From contig JAFCMP010000301.1 of assembly GCA_017506865.1 (NCBI GenBank), positions 868,001 through 932,000 of the forward strand: DNA of 64,000 bases. The letters are read 5' to 3'. Positions 41,473 through 52,194 of the stretch are shown one piece after another. Source of the stretch: Tribonema minus. Taxonomy: Eukaryota > Sar > Xanthophyceae > Tribonematales > Tribonemataceae. Below the pieces are notes generated by a model, which was not told where the DNA came from, did no database searches, and saw only the letters and a list, made by a program, of their open reading frames with translations. The stretch's first letter is position 1. The number at the start of each line of letters is the position of its first letter. Both the position numbers and the translations under genes were made by a program.

Positions 41473-43745
41473 TTACAGAGCCTTGTGTGCCTGATGCGGT
41501 AAGAATTTGCCAGTCCGCAGACCGAGTTGTGCTGGCTGGCTGATTTCGAGGGCCGCCCTTGAGGTACCACCACTGTCTGACACACATGCCGTCGTATCAC
41601 CACCAGAATGACCAGCTGCCACCAACCATTGTTGCTGGCGCAGCAAGTGGCCACTATGATAGCCGATCGCATATGTTGTACCTGTAGCCTCGTTTGACAG
41701 TTGCGGTCGCTGATACTGTAAGGCTGTACGCACCCGCTGCTGCAGCAAGAGGTCGCCGTTGCCAGTGCCAGCCGATGCTTCTGTGTCATCATTGCCGATA
41801 TCTCCCCCCCCCACGCTCGAGAGCGAAGAAGAGAGCGTGCCAACACAGCAGCCAGGGCGAGAGGGCGGGTGGGAGCCAATGGCCTGCTGCTCAAGCAGTG
41901 CACCTGTGTGTATATCCTGCACTGCGTTGCTCGCCGCCTCCAGCAGGAGAGTAGAGCACCCCCCCAATCGGGATTGCTCAACCCCCTTAGTCGTGCCTGA
42001 GCCCATGCTCATTGGCTGTAAGGTAGCATCATGGCCCGCTATCGCCTGTGCAGCATGAGAGCCCTGTAGATTGCCGGCATGGCCACCGACCAGGCTGAGC
42101 GTTATTGCATTGGCTGTGCCGTTGCTAGCGGGTCCAGCCTGCGATACCAAGCTCTGTGCGCTGTGGAAGCTGCTGCATTGCCCAGCACCTGTCACACCTG
42201 AAGTCAGCGCAAAACCGTGCGCAGTGCTGATGACACCACTGTCATGTGTACCGCCATTGAAAGAAACAGATACCGGCACTGAGCTGTGGGACCCAACACC
42301 ACCGTCACCTCCATCGACAGCTGACTGTGCGAAGCCTTGTGTAGACAGAGGCCCTGAGCTACATGTCCCGCCGCCATGACTGTCGCAGGCGCCAGCAGAC
42401 TTTACCAGGCCCTGAGCATTGCTGCCAGCACTCTCCATCGGCGGCTCCAAGGTCAGAGTCTGTGTGTGGCGGTCGCACTGTTCTGCGATACCATCAACGG
42501 CTGCACCTGTGCACACCTGAATGACACGGCCATGTCCATCACAAAGCGGCGCTGAGCCGTGCGCCGTATCGTGACGACCACCACTCTTGACGGCGGACTG
42601 CGCGGTTGTGCTGATAGCGTCATGACCACCACCATTGCGTGCAAACTGCTTTGAGTTTTCTGTACCCGTGTCGCCAGCTGGCGGCAATGGTAAATAAGCT
42701 ACCCCGTCCCCATTGCCACCACCGGCGTCAGCATGCTGTGCAAAGGCGTGAGCACTGCTGCTGATTCCCTCTGTCCGCGGCACTGAGCTTTGTATGTTGG
42801 CGCCTATGGTTGCGGTTGAGCTTCTCGCATTGCATATGTGCAGGTATCTGCTTTGAACTGCAAGCCATTCTGTCACCGTCAGCAATGCTGGCAGTCTGTG
42901 CCAAGCCCTGAGTTGGGCACTGTGCTACTCTCATCGGCCCCGGCGATCGGCACCACTTTCCGCCTATGAACGCCAAGCTCTCCGACAGCCCCTACGGCCA
43001 CCGCCAAAACCTGTGCATATTGCCCTAGACCGCCAAAAGGAGTCGTGGTACTGTGTGTTGCGTCGCGGCGACCATCAATCACGTTGGCAGGCTGCAAACA
43101 GCTCTGAGAGTTGTCGTCGACGCCGTTGACCAGGCTGAACGACGCTGGCCGTAGTGCCCTGCTGCAAGGACCCGTCGGCATCTCTGAGCTCTGTGCATGG
43201 TCCCCGTGCTCGCCGATAGTCAGCGGTGTTGTGTCGGGGGCGCTGCCCCCTTGACCATCAGGAACGTCCGAGCACTGTGTTACGCCCGGAGCACCACCGC
43301 CATCAAGTGCGTAGGACAGCGTCGATGACTGCCCAGAACATGGAGGTCCACCTGCAGAACCTGACAAATGCACCAGGCCCTGAGTATTGCTGCCATGTGT
43401 GTCCAGCAGCACTGAGCACTGTTCACAGCTGTTCCCGCCTCCAACAGGACTCATAGATGGGGCAGACTGAGTGTCTTGTCCACTGCTGTGATGACCGGCA
43501 GACAGCTGAGTTGAGACGACAGCGCTGCCATCATCGTTCCTGTCTGTCGACGTCAAGTCCGATAAGTTGCCGCCAGAACTAGCCTCCGGTGCTGAGCTCC
43601 AAGGGCAGTGTTCATGCTGATTAGCGACCTGTGGTGCCATGCTGAGTGAGGGCATTGCTGCCATGGCCACCAACAGTGTCCAAGAACTGCATGGAGAGCT
43701 TTGAGCACTGCTGCAATGAACAGGTGTTTTTGAGATCAGCTGCAT
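41473..43745 (-). CDS. Ser/Gly/Ala-rich repetitive frames, unresolved
   Basis: Two minus-strand frames, 43745-42879 (288 codons) and 42885-41473 (470 codons), abut with a frame change. Both are Ser/Gly/Ala-rich with an irregular repeat of 40-45 residues: a block such as GSNTQGLV or GSNAQGLVKSAG, then GG-rich, then QCSxxPD-like. The DNA shows the corresponding degenerate repeat, for example CACCAGGCCCTGAG near 42403 and 43374. It could be an extracellular or cell-wall repeat protein, or repetitive non-coding DNA that happens to stay open. No signal peptide or domain was seen. Confidence 0.3.
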
Positions 43746-43838
43746 TGTCCTCTGTCCATGACCGCCAGGTGGATCCGTAGAGCCTGTGTATTGCTCAGAG
43801 CACTGCTGCCTCGATTTTTAGGGAGCACCGCTGCATCC

Positions 43839-44070
43839 GGCGCACAGCCATTCGGACCAGCTTTCACCATTGCTATGTTCAGCCTGAGTGAGCAGCCGAC
43901 GAGAACACCTGTCGTTTGGACTTGGCTCGGAGCGCCGCTGTTGCAAACCAGCCCGTGCTGAGCTTGTGAACTGCTGCCATGCCGGCAAGCAGTCAGTGTG
44001 TTGCTGAGCCTCGTGCGCTGCTACCAACATCGAACTCCAGCCGCTCTGGCACAACGATGCCCAGGGCGCT
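43839..44070 (+). repeat. Dispersed repeat A, copy 2
   Basis: Matches 38213-38455 in the same orientation. It is followed within 100 bp by repeat C in inverted orientation, whereas copy 1 is followed directly by repeat B. Confidence 0.75.
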
Positions 44071-44164
44071 GTCGCCTTCCACAGCGGCATGGCTGCGAGG
44101 CTGCAATCCAGTGCCAGCGTCACTATTGCGTTTTGCTGAAAGCAGTGCTAGCGCGCCGGCAGAC

Positions 44165-44455
44165 AAGATGCCATGATGTGGCAGCGGTGCATGCAGAGTT
44201 GCAAGTGCGACAGCACATGTGCAGCGGTTGATGAGACGCACAACTCTGCATGCATTTGTTGAAGTTGTAAGTTCAACTTCAAGTTGAGGTTGATGTTCAA
44301 CTTGAAGTTGAAGTAGGGTTGCTCGCATGTTGTTTTAGGGTTAGCGTCATGCGCTGAGCAATGCTGCGCTGCTTGCAACTGCTAAGAAAATCACTGGACA
44401 CCTTGAATCAAGCTGGAAGCTTACCCCTCATGGATCTGGTCATTGTACATATGGC
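44165..44455 (-). repeat. Dispersed repeat C, inverted copy
   Basis: The reverse complement matches 50638-50925 from CATATGTACAA through GACCAGATCCATGAG, GGTGTCCAGTGATT, GCAAGCAGCGCAG and the CAACTTCAAGTTGAA blocks to CATGCACCGCTGCCACA. Its core is related to repeat B (GATTATTAACC, GCATTGCTCAGCGC, CTGCCACA end). It contains one CCCTAAA-type telomere-like motif. Confidence 0.85.
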
Positions 44456-44496
44456 AAATGCTGTGGAATGAGTAGTATTTAGACACACCACGGCCG

Positions 44497-45688
44497 CTAG
44501 GCCACATCTGGTGACCGGATCGTAACGCAGTAGCGAGCCACATGGACAGGGTGCAGGCCACAATGAGCCGGCAGCCCAGCAAGGATGATGCCCTCTCCAA
44601 TGGCCACATGGCTGAGATACTGCAGCTCAGCAGCGTCACTACCTGACACTGATGTTGATGCTGATACAGCAATGAGCAAGCCGTCACCAATCGCTGCAGA
44701 TCTCGCAGTGGCAGGCAGACGTTCTGCAGCCAACTGAATACCTGACGAGAACTCTCCTTCAGCAGATTTCGTCCGTTCGACCCCGTGCTCCGCAACAGCC
44801 TCCATTGCATCTGCTTGTGCTGCAGCTGCACCCGCCTGCACTGTGGCTGGAACGCATGCCGCCGCCTGCGCTCTGGTCAAAACACGTGTCTCTGCTGCCG
44901 CTGGAGCAGTTGTCGTTGGAGCACTCGTCTGGTTCGCGTCGCCAGGTAACCTTCGAGAACGGATGTGACACTGGCTCTGCACGACGTATGACCTGGGCGA
45001 TAGAGGGCATGGCCTTCTCGTCTGCGCAACTGCTGCTGTAGTACAGGACCACCTCAACAACCTGAGGCGCCCATGGACTGACCTCGCCGGTTCTCCATGC
45101 CTCCTTCCAATCCGCCGCCTCGAAGTCCTTGTTGGGACGGACCTCACCACTAGGACCTGCGCCACCGCCACAGACCAGCGTGACTCGACCGGAGTCAGGA
45201 TAAACCCCAGCCACCGTCCACACGACCCGCTCGTATGCCGTGCATAGGACATCGTCATCGTCGGTGAAGCACGCGCAGCGGTCTAGCTCGTCTCGAAGCT
45301 CCCACGTTGACACCATACAACCGCTGGTGCCTGAGGCCGGCGGCACCAATTGATGATCCGGCACGCCAGTTGTGTACGGATGCTCCGAGACGAACGGACC
45401 ATACACCTGATCGACCCTGAGCTCCTTCGCAAGAGCGTCAGGCTGGTGTGCTGCTGCTGTGGCTGCCGTCCAGCGTGGTTGCTCACGTGCACCTGACCCA
45501 TCCAGCTCGACTGCACCGTGCGTAGAACTGAGGCACAACAAAGCAGCTTTGACGGCATCTGTACGTGATGTTGTCATCGGTGGCCTGAAGTCTTTCGACA
45601 CGTTACTGAGCATGCCGAAGTTCCGCCATGACTGTACATCATCTCCCCTCGGTCTCGCAGAAGCTGGCATGTCATGCGCACTCAACAT
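44497..45688 (-). CDS. Unknown protein, C-terminus supplied by a repeat, probable frameshift
   Basis: The frame from ATG 45688 reads MLSAHDMPASARPRGDDVQS and continues convincingly to HPFSKVTWRR near 44940 (about 250 residues; acidic DDDD, Gly-rich VCGGGAGPSG). The better continuation lies in another frame (ETRVLTRAQAAACVPATVQA, IQLAAERLPATARSAAIGDG, LQYLSHVAIGEGIIL) to the stop at 44497. That implies one frame change near 44940. The last 20 residues (CGLHPVHVARYCVTIRSPDV) are encoded by sequence that belongs to the 44510-44562 / 50421-50600 repeat family. No domain recognised. Confidence 0.42.
44510..44562. repeat. Copy of the hairpin-arm repeat
   Basis: GTGACCGGATCGTAACGCAG followed by TAGCGAGCCACATGGA and GGTGCAGGCCACA matches part of the arms of the hairpin at 50421-50600. 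It encodes the end of the minus-strand frame above. Confidence 0.75.
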
Positions 45689-46467
45689 TGTTGCCGCCTG
45701 AGCTCACCATGATTGTCTCGAACATTGTTGCCGCCTAAGCTCACCATGATTGTCTCGATCATCCGATGATCACTGAGCTCAATAGTCGAGCGTCAAGCAA
45801 GCTGATACGCTGTTGCCGTGCCACCAAGTCTGTGCACAAGACGTCTGCAGCACCCCCCCCCCCCCAGCGCCGAAGGCGGTGTAGAGCTGCAGTACGTGTG
45901 ACTAAAAAGCCAGTGACACCAATGAGCACGCGCAATGTAACTCACCCGACGGCGTTCAGTGCTCGAGGCAGCCAGGGTGTGGCGAGGCAGCCAGGGTGTG
46001 GCAGCGCTGCCTCGAAAGAAAAAGTGGCTGTAGAAAATCGATGCCGCACGCCACGAATTCCGCTAGGCCGTTAGACACCGTGCCCCGAAGTAGACAATAT
46101 TCAGTGCCTTCGAATTAGCAATTTGCCAGAGCAGCAATCGTGCGACCTTGGCAAACACGCAGATTACGCCTCGAAAACTAGCAACGAAGGGAATAATGCA
46201 ACATGAGGCCAGAGAAGCACGCCGCGATCGTGCGAGGAAGCCAGCCACGACAATTGAGAAGCAGGCTAGATGACGTACCGATGTACTGAGCCGCTGTCTC
46301 AGCGCCACGCCAGCGCTGCCTGAAATCGCTGCTCAGCGCCCTCCAATTAACCCGGTTCTCCTGTTTTTCCACCAAGCGCCAGCCCCACTGCTCACCCAAG
46401 CGCCAAAGCCGCCCAGATGACCCGCAAGGCTCCCATCAGCTCCAAAGCACCGCACACCAATCCCCCA

Positions 46468-46765
46468 GTCCTGTGCGTCACACACCGCCTGCAAAACTAC
46501 GCGTTCGATGTGTAACTGCCCACCGGACAAGTTGAACCGTGTACGAGCGAGAAATGGCGACGTAGGCGTGATTCGAGCCCACGAATGCCTGTAGATGAAT
46601 GTTGCCACGCTAATCCTGCAAATCCTGTGCGTCCGCCACACACCGCCCTGCAAAACTCTGCGCGTTCGATGTGTAACTGCCCACCGGAAACGTTGAACTG
46701 CGTGCGATGGCGATACATAGGCCTGCGGCAAGCCCACGATGCCTGTAGAAAGTTTGCCGTTGCCC
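46468..46765. repeat. Two-unit tandem repeat of about 148 bp
   Basis: 46468-46612 and 46617-46765 share GTTCGATGTGTAACTGCCCA, CACCGCC and GATGCCTGTAGA blocks in the same order. On the minus strand both read F(N)xSGGQLHIERxxL, reminiscent of beta-helix repeats; a relation to the gene at 30-37 kb is only a guess. The flanking stretch 45760-47080 has no recognised gene. Confidence 0.7.
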
Positions 46766-47089
46766 AATGAACCAAACTACCACGTAGGCTGTCAGCAGCC
46801 CTTAAACTGGCGGTCTGGCGGGCTGGGGTCCTCCCCAGTACCGTCCGGCTGACGATACGATCGCAAACACCTCAAAAGAAGTGCGTGGGCCAGAAAGCAG
46901 ACCTCGGTGCGCCGAGGCTGACAGGAAGAAGGTCCGAACGGTCCTGGTTGCCGCTCTGTCCCTGCCACTTGTGAAGTCCGGGCCCCTGTCAGCAGGGAAC
47001 ACCCAAGGAACCTTTGTCCGCGGGCGGGGCGTGCCCCAGGACGTAGCGTCCAGATCCGCAAACTCCGGTCACCAAATGTGGCCTTGGGC

Positions 47090-47402
47090 CCAAGAAGTGT
47101 GCTGTCAAGTCATGACAGCGATCCAAGCAAGCTCCGTGGCTGAACAAGAAGAAGTATTCAATCCATGATGTTGAGTGTTCAGTGATTATTAACCAGATAG
47201 ATATGCACGCAGCATTGCTCAGCGCGGCCCGCCGAGCATCCACTCCAGACCAGTCTTAACCTCTGGGTCTGTGAACATTGCACAACCTCAACTTCAACAC
47301 TTGTCAAACTTCATCTTCGCCCTGAAGTTCAACGTCAACTTCAACTTTTGCCACAGTGCTCAACATGCCTTTTTTTTACACTTCAGCCTACCGCTGCCAC
47401 AG
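47090..47402 (+). repeat. Dispersed repeat B, copy 2
   Basis: Matches 38460-38805 in the same orientation; ends in TTTTTTTTACACTTCAGCC and CCGCTGCCACAG, after which a coding-looking frame begins. Confidence 0.85.
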
Positions 47403-47404
47403 AT

Positions 47405-47945
47405 TTACACACCTTCTCACTGCACCCTCAGCTGGCGCTGCCGGCGGCACGGCTCACACGCCTCATTGAAGGGCTGATAGCAGCCTTGAAATCTAGTCAG
47501 CAAGCTGGGGGCTCTTGGGCGTTCTCTGCGCTTGTGGGACAGTTCCTGGCGGTGCTGCATTCTCAACTCAGCAGCCCCCAACGCTCTGGCTCCTCCTCTG
47601 GTGACACTGACACAGTGGGTCAGCACCTTGACGAGGAGGAGGAGAAATTTCTGTTGCACCATTATCAGGGGGATTGCGAGGCTCTTACAGCAGCGGAGCA
47701 CGAAAAAAAGGGCGCCGCGCCGCGTCGGGGTTGGTAACGCGGCTGATCTTCTCTCGCCTCGCTTCGGCTCCAATGCAGGCGCCGCGGACTCAAATGCTGC
47801 AGTAGGTGGTGCAACTCCACGGGTGCCTCTTGGGTGCGTCCAGGTGTTGTCGGCACATGTGCCATGCACGTGTCTCGGTACCTGTACGACATATCCTGCC
47901 GAGATCGCCATATTTAGCACGAGTTGCCTCACTGCTGTGCTATGA
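47405..47945 (+). pseudogene. Unknown coding fragment with likely A-run frameshift
   Basis: One frame reads LALPAARLTRLIEGLIAALK, SALVGQFLAVLHSQLSS and DEEEEKFLLHHYQGDCEALT. After the A7 run near 47703-47709 the coding character moves to another frame (VGVGNAADLLSPRFGSNAGA, GGATPRVPLGCVQVLSAHVP), ending in TAG or TGA near 47945. The family is not recognised. A slip in the homopolymer explains the change. The 5' side is repeat B. Confidence 0.35.
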
Positions 47946-48239
47946 ACTACGCTAGAAACTACGCACCTTACGACTCCTGAGACCTCAGTTCCACATGCCC
48001 ATGTGCTGTGTGCAAACCCATATCAAATGAGAGCATAACCAGCGGCCAAAGGCAGTGGAGAGAAGTCCTGTCAGAAAGTCATGGTGTTGAGTATCTTATA
48101 AATAGCACAAAAGCATGTCGTGTACCAAGCGGTTACACAACCCTACTTCAACAACGGCTGCACCTAGGGTCGCCTCACCACACTTGGAGCGGGAGGCGAG
48201 GACCAAGCGCGCTCGGGCCATCAAGCCCCTCATCAAGTG

Positions 48240-49930
48240 TCAGACATGCACGCTCGTTTGGACAACATGCAACAGAACGTGCAGGTAAACATGCAGACGC
48301 TGACGCAGTTGCAGATGCTGATGCAGTAGCTGGTGACTGCTCCCCAAAGTCGTCAGTATCAGAGCCGCGTAAAGGTCTGGAACGCGCAACGGTGTAAGTT
48401 CCCAGCGGCGGTAGCATGGGGTTCCGGGGAGACACTGGCATCAGAGGACGCAACGGTACTGGTAAACCACCTCAGGCTTGGCCAATATGCTCTGGGCAGC
48501 CCCGTGATGCCAGGCGGACAACAGCGGCTTGATGGGGGGCAGCGTCGCAACCCTTGGGGGGGTCGTGGTGACCCCGGATGATTCAACGACCGGCGGGCGC
48601 ACTGCACCTGGCAATGCTGTCGATCTTGGCAACGCTGTTAAGGACGTCACAGGCTACGGCAGCCCGGATCATGAGGAGGCGCCCCTGCACGACCCGATAC
48701 CTGCACGCCCTGTCACAGCGGCCATATTCGACTCACTTCGGACGCCGGTTGCTGCGCTGGACAGTTTCCAGTTTCCTACGGGCGCGGAAGATTGCCTGAC
48801 ATGCAACAACAGCGTGAATACCTCGGGTTGTGCTACGAGTTGTCACACGCTGTAACGCAGCCAAGGTCACGGTCCCAATGTGCTGTGATGCACGCGAAAC
48901 ATGCAGACACTGCGATGGCGGACCACACTCGGGCCCATCGATGAATGCGTTCTCCTGACCACGTACAGCCTATGTGAATCAGATTGACCATATATGACGC
49001 ATGCCCTAGGGTTAGGGTTTGACTGTGGATCATGTTCATGAATGAACTGTGGTCTGAGTCAGATGGATACTCAACTGGCATCAGCTCATGGTCTCTCACT
49101 CCACACAAGTCTCAAGGTCTGTAAGCAAGACCGCCACCCCTGAGGAGGTTCCACCTCCGCATCATCCAGCATCGAGTGCCAAGGAGTATCGGCCTCCATC
49201 TCTGAGCCACCACCAACACCACTCTCCAACAGGAGCTGTAGCTGTTCAGGTGTGTGTCTCCAACTCATTGATACCTCAAGTCTGTGTGCTCACAGGGCAG
49301 AGCACTCATATGCGCACCATTGCTTCGCTTGAGGAATCGCCAGTACCCGGCCTCATTGACCCTGGTTCACTAGCACGCTCCGCGCAACTCGTGAGTTCAT
49401 GCTGGTGCTGAAATAGGTGTGTGAGAGGGGCAATGAAACTCGTGCCTCTCAACTGCTAGGCAACCAATGATAGTCGGGTACGCCGCAACCCGTGGGGTCA
49501 ATGGCACAGTCTCTCCAATCGATGCTGCGGTGCAAATGGTGTTTTTGCACGGTCCAGCCCATACATCAACCCAGGTGGTGGCAAGTTTCCGCTCATGAAT
49601 CTGGTGCGCGTGCTGGTGCAGCTACTGGTGCTCTGCCGCCTTGACCTGTTGAACGCGAAGGATTTCAAGTACGAAAGCGGCTAAGGCTTCTCGGTGAATT
49701 ATGATGGCAAGTGAGAGTCATACTCCTTCAAGTCAAATGCAGACATCGACGCTTTCTACAATGATGTGCGTGGCAGGCGAGATGATGGCGGTGGCAACAA
49801 CAACTCCGGCGGTGGCGCTAAACGCAGGAGGTACAATGGGGCGCAATGCAGGCCCAGCGCAACGAGCGGAGTTCGCTTTTCATCTTCTTGGCAGGCGAGG
49901 ATGTACATCTGGAAGGCATCCCTCTAGGTC
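48240..49930 (+). pseudogene. Decayed coding remnants, possibly gag-like
   Basis: 48249-48332 encodes a short coiled coil (MHARLDNMQQNVQVNMQTLT...) ended by TAG. 48333-48581 and 48529-48855 are further frames without domains. From about 49485 one frame reads NPWGQWHSLSNRCCGANGVF, GGGKFPLMNLVRVLVQLLVL, DLLNAKDFKYESG, then two in-frame stops, then SNADIDAFYNDVRGRRDDGG and GGGAKRRRYN. Its continuity across stops suggests a dead gene ending in a basic tail. The Gln-rich coiled coil and basic tail would suit a retroelement structural protein, but this is an inference. Confidence 0.3.
49008..49020. repeat. Short interstitial telomere-like motif
   Basis: AGGGTTAGGGTTT matches a TTTAGGG/TTAGGG-type telomeric repeat for less than two units. 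Single CCCTAAA-type motifs also occur in the repeat C copies (near 44335 and 50765). Confidence 0.4.
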
Positions 49931-50420
49931 TGCTACCCGAGTTTGGCTCTAACGAGTGGGGGGGGGGGGGGGCAATGATGGCGCGCGAGCATGCACTATC
50001 TGCATCCGCTGCGGAGCAAATGGGGCAAGCCACAACGGCATCAGCGTGAGCTCCAGCTGCTTGCGCTCTGGCGCATTCTACAGCAACGACTGCCCGCCCA
50101 CCCTGACTCGTCACTGCGTTCACACGCGTGCTCCTATTGTAGCAAGCGTGGGGGGGGGACAGCTTAGCGCAGTGACTGATGCAGGGTCTTCTGAACTCTG
50201 CACTTCTGAACTCTGAACTGCAGCAGTGGTTGTCACCCTCGAGCAGGTCATTTGACTTGCCTATGCACATTATGCCGCAATCAGTTCCGTACTGTATGCG
50301 GCAAGGGTACTTCAGTCTATGCACTTAAGACCGAGGAAGCGGATGATAGCAGCATTAGGTGTGGCCTCAAGAGGACGAGACGCACAGCGCGATAGTTCTT
50401 TTATCGGCTCAGGGGTATGT

Positions 50421-50600
50421 GGCATGTACCCCTTATTGGGTGCGGCTCATAACGCAGTAGCGAGCCTCATGGATGGGTGCAGGTCACAAAATCCGTCCAC
50501 CTGTGGCCTGCACCCCGTCCATGTGGCTCACCTGTGGCCTGCACCCATCCATGAGGCTCGCTACTGCGTTACGAGCCGCACGCATTGAGGGGTACATGCC
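50421..50600. repeat. Inverted repeat with 68-bp arms and 44-bp loop
   Basis: Left arm 50421-50488 (GGCATGTACCCCTTATTGGG...) is the reverse complement of 50533-50600 with about six mismatches. The loop contains a third partial copy (CCTGTGGCCTGCACCCCGTC). Related single arms lie at 44510-44562 and 51104-51148. The DNA could extrude a long hairpin. Confidence 0.88.
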
Positions 50601-50637
50601 GTGATGTGTCTAAAAACTACGCATTCCCAGGGGGGGG

Positions 50638-50925
50638 GGGGGGCATATGTACAACTTGAATGACCAGATCCATGAGAGGTAAGCTTCCAGCTTGAATCAA
50701 GGTGTCCAGTGATTATAAGGAGTTGCAAGCAGCGCAGAATTGCTCAGCGCATGACGATTACCCTAAACCAACATGCGGAGAAGCCCAACTTCAACTTCAA
50801 GTTGAACTTCAACCTCAACTTGAAGTTGAACGTGACAACTGCATGCAGAGTTGTGCGCTTCTCATCAACCGCTACACATGTGCTGTCGCACTTGCACCTC
50901 TGCATGCACCGCTGCCACACACCCA
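50638..50925 (+). repeat. Dispersed repeat C, direct copy
   Basis: Opposite orientation to 44165-44455. It is preceded by a G13 run at 50631-50643 and followed within 30 bp by a retrotransposon tail, so three repeat families meet here. Confidence 0.85.
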
Positions 50926-50954
50926 CCCTTTTAGCGCGCTGGCTGTGTGCATGT

Positions 50955-51053
50955 ACGTATGGACTTGTATTTATAAAGGCCCAAGGGAGGCCGGGTTGCC
51001 TATGCAATAGAAAAGCTTGCGTCAACGCAGCAGCCTAGTCTGTGCTGTGTCCT
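50955..51053 (-). mobile_element. 5'-truncated retrotransposon tail
   Basis: The reverse complement matches the end of the retroelement from about GGACACAGCACAGACTAGGC to the TACAAGTCCATACGT terminus, including the last few coding codons and stop region. A G24 run follows at 51060-51083. Confidence 0.88.
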
Positions 51054-51149
51054 GTACAGGGGGGGGGGGGGGGGGGGGGGGGGCAGCTTGGCCACATCTG
51101 ATTATTACTGCGTTACGAGCCGCACGCATTGAGGGGTACATGCCACAGC

Positions 51150-52194
51150 ACTAATGCGTTGTGCGTGCCTGCATAGCCCAGCTTTCCAACTTGAGCTAGT
51201 GGTGCTTCAGCATACACTCAGCAGTATTGCTCAGCTGCATGCTTTGTTGCATCTCGAAAGAGAAGCGCATTGTAGATGGTAATGATGGCAGGCCACAAAA
51301 AGACTCGAAATAAGTAGGTTTGCACGAAAACGTTTTTGCCGCACAATACGGCGTATTTGGGGGCGCAAAGTACTATTTCGTTGTGCCGAAAGCCTTGTAG
51401 AGTTGCATGAAAACGTAAATGGCCACACGCATTTGGTGGGGCTGCTCGATTCCGAGCATACAGTCCACCACAAATGGGGCACTTGGACTCAGAGATAAAC
51501 TTCTAAAACACGCTGTTGTGCAACTCTAAATTATCGAATAGGCGGGCGCGACGAAGAGTGGTGCATCGATCGTTTCTGGAAACAAGCAGCCATTGCCTAC
51601 TTGACTTGCGCACATGTCAGCACGAGGATTTGATCTGCGCGACACCTTGAGGGTCTGCCCGAGTTTATCGTGCATGCATGACATGACCTGTACGGAGGCT
51701 AGATTGGAGCTGCATATGGCTGCTGCTGCCGCACGCACGGCAATCTAGGCAAATATCTGCAGACAGCATGAGGCATACGCTGATGTGTTGGATTGCCTGT
51801 GTGGGAAGGTCAAACACGGAGCTACAGCCTGATATCTTAGATAGCCAGATCAGGGTTTCTGGTATTGATCAACGCAGCAGAGTCTGAAACGCATACCACA
51901 CAAGACCCAGCCTGGGGGGCGCTTGTTTGCATAGATAGATGCACATAGACCCCCCCGCCTAACAAAGGCCCTCAAACAACAGGCCCTGCTTGATGCTGCA
52001 AGGGATGGCCTCGGTGATCCACTGATACCAGGTGATGACTGATTGCGCTTGGCACAAGGCTGCAGCGCGTGCAGAGTTGCTTTGCCCAACGTGCGAATGC
52101 AAAGCACAACAACTTGACAGCAAGCGTATGTGTTCACGAGGACCACCAGAATATCAACATATCAGTCGAGTCCTAATAACGGGTGAAGTGGTAT
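51150..52194. other. Gene-poor stretch
   Basis: No domain recognised on either strand; short frames only. It follows the poly-G run and precedes the last exon of the prolyl hydroxylase gene. Confidence 0.5.

Noticed and set aside
38213-44070. Calling A repeats LTRs
   Set aside because: No TG/CA ends, primer-binding site or target duplication seen, and no RT recognised between them; kept as dispersed repeats.
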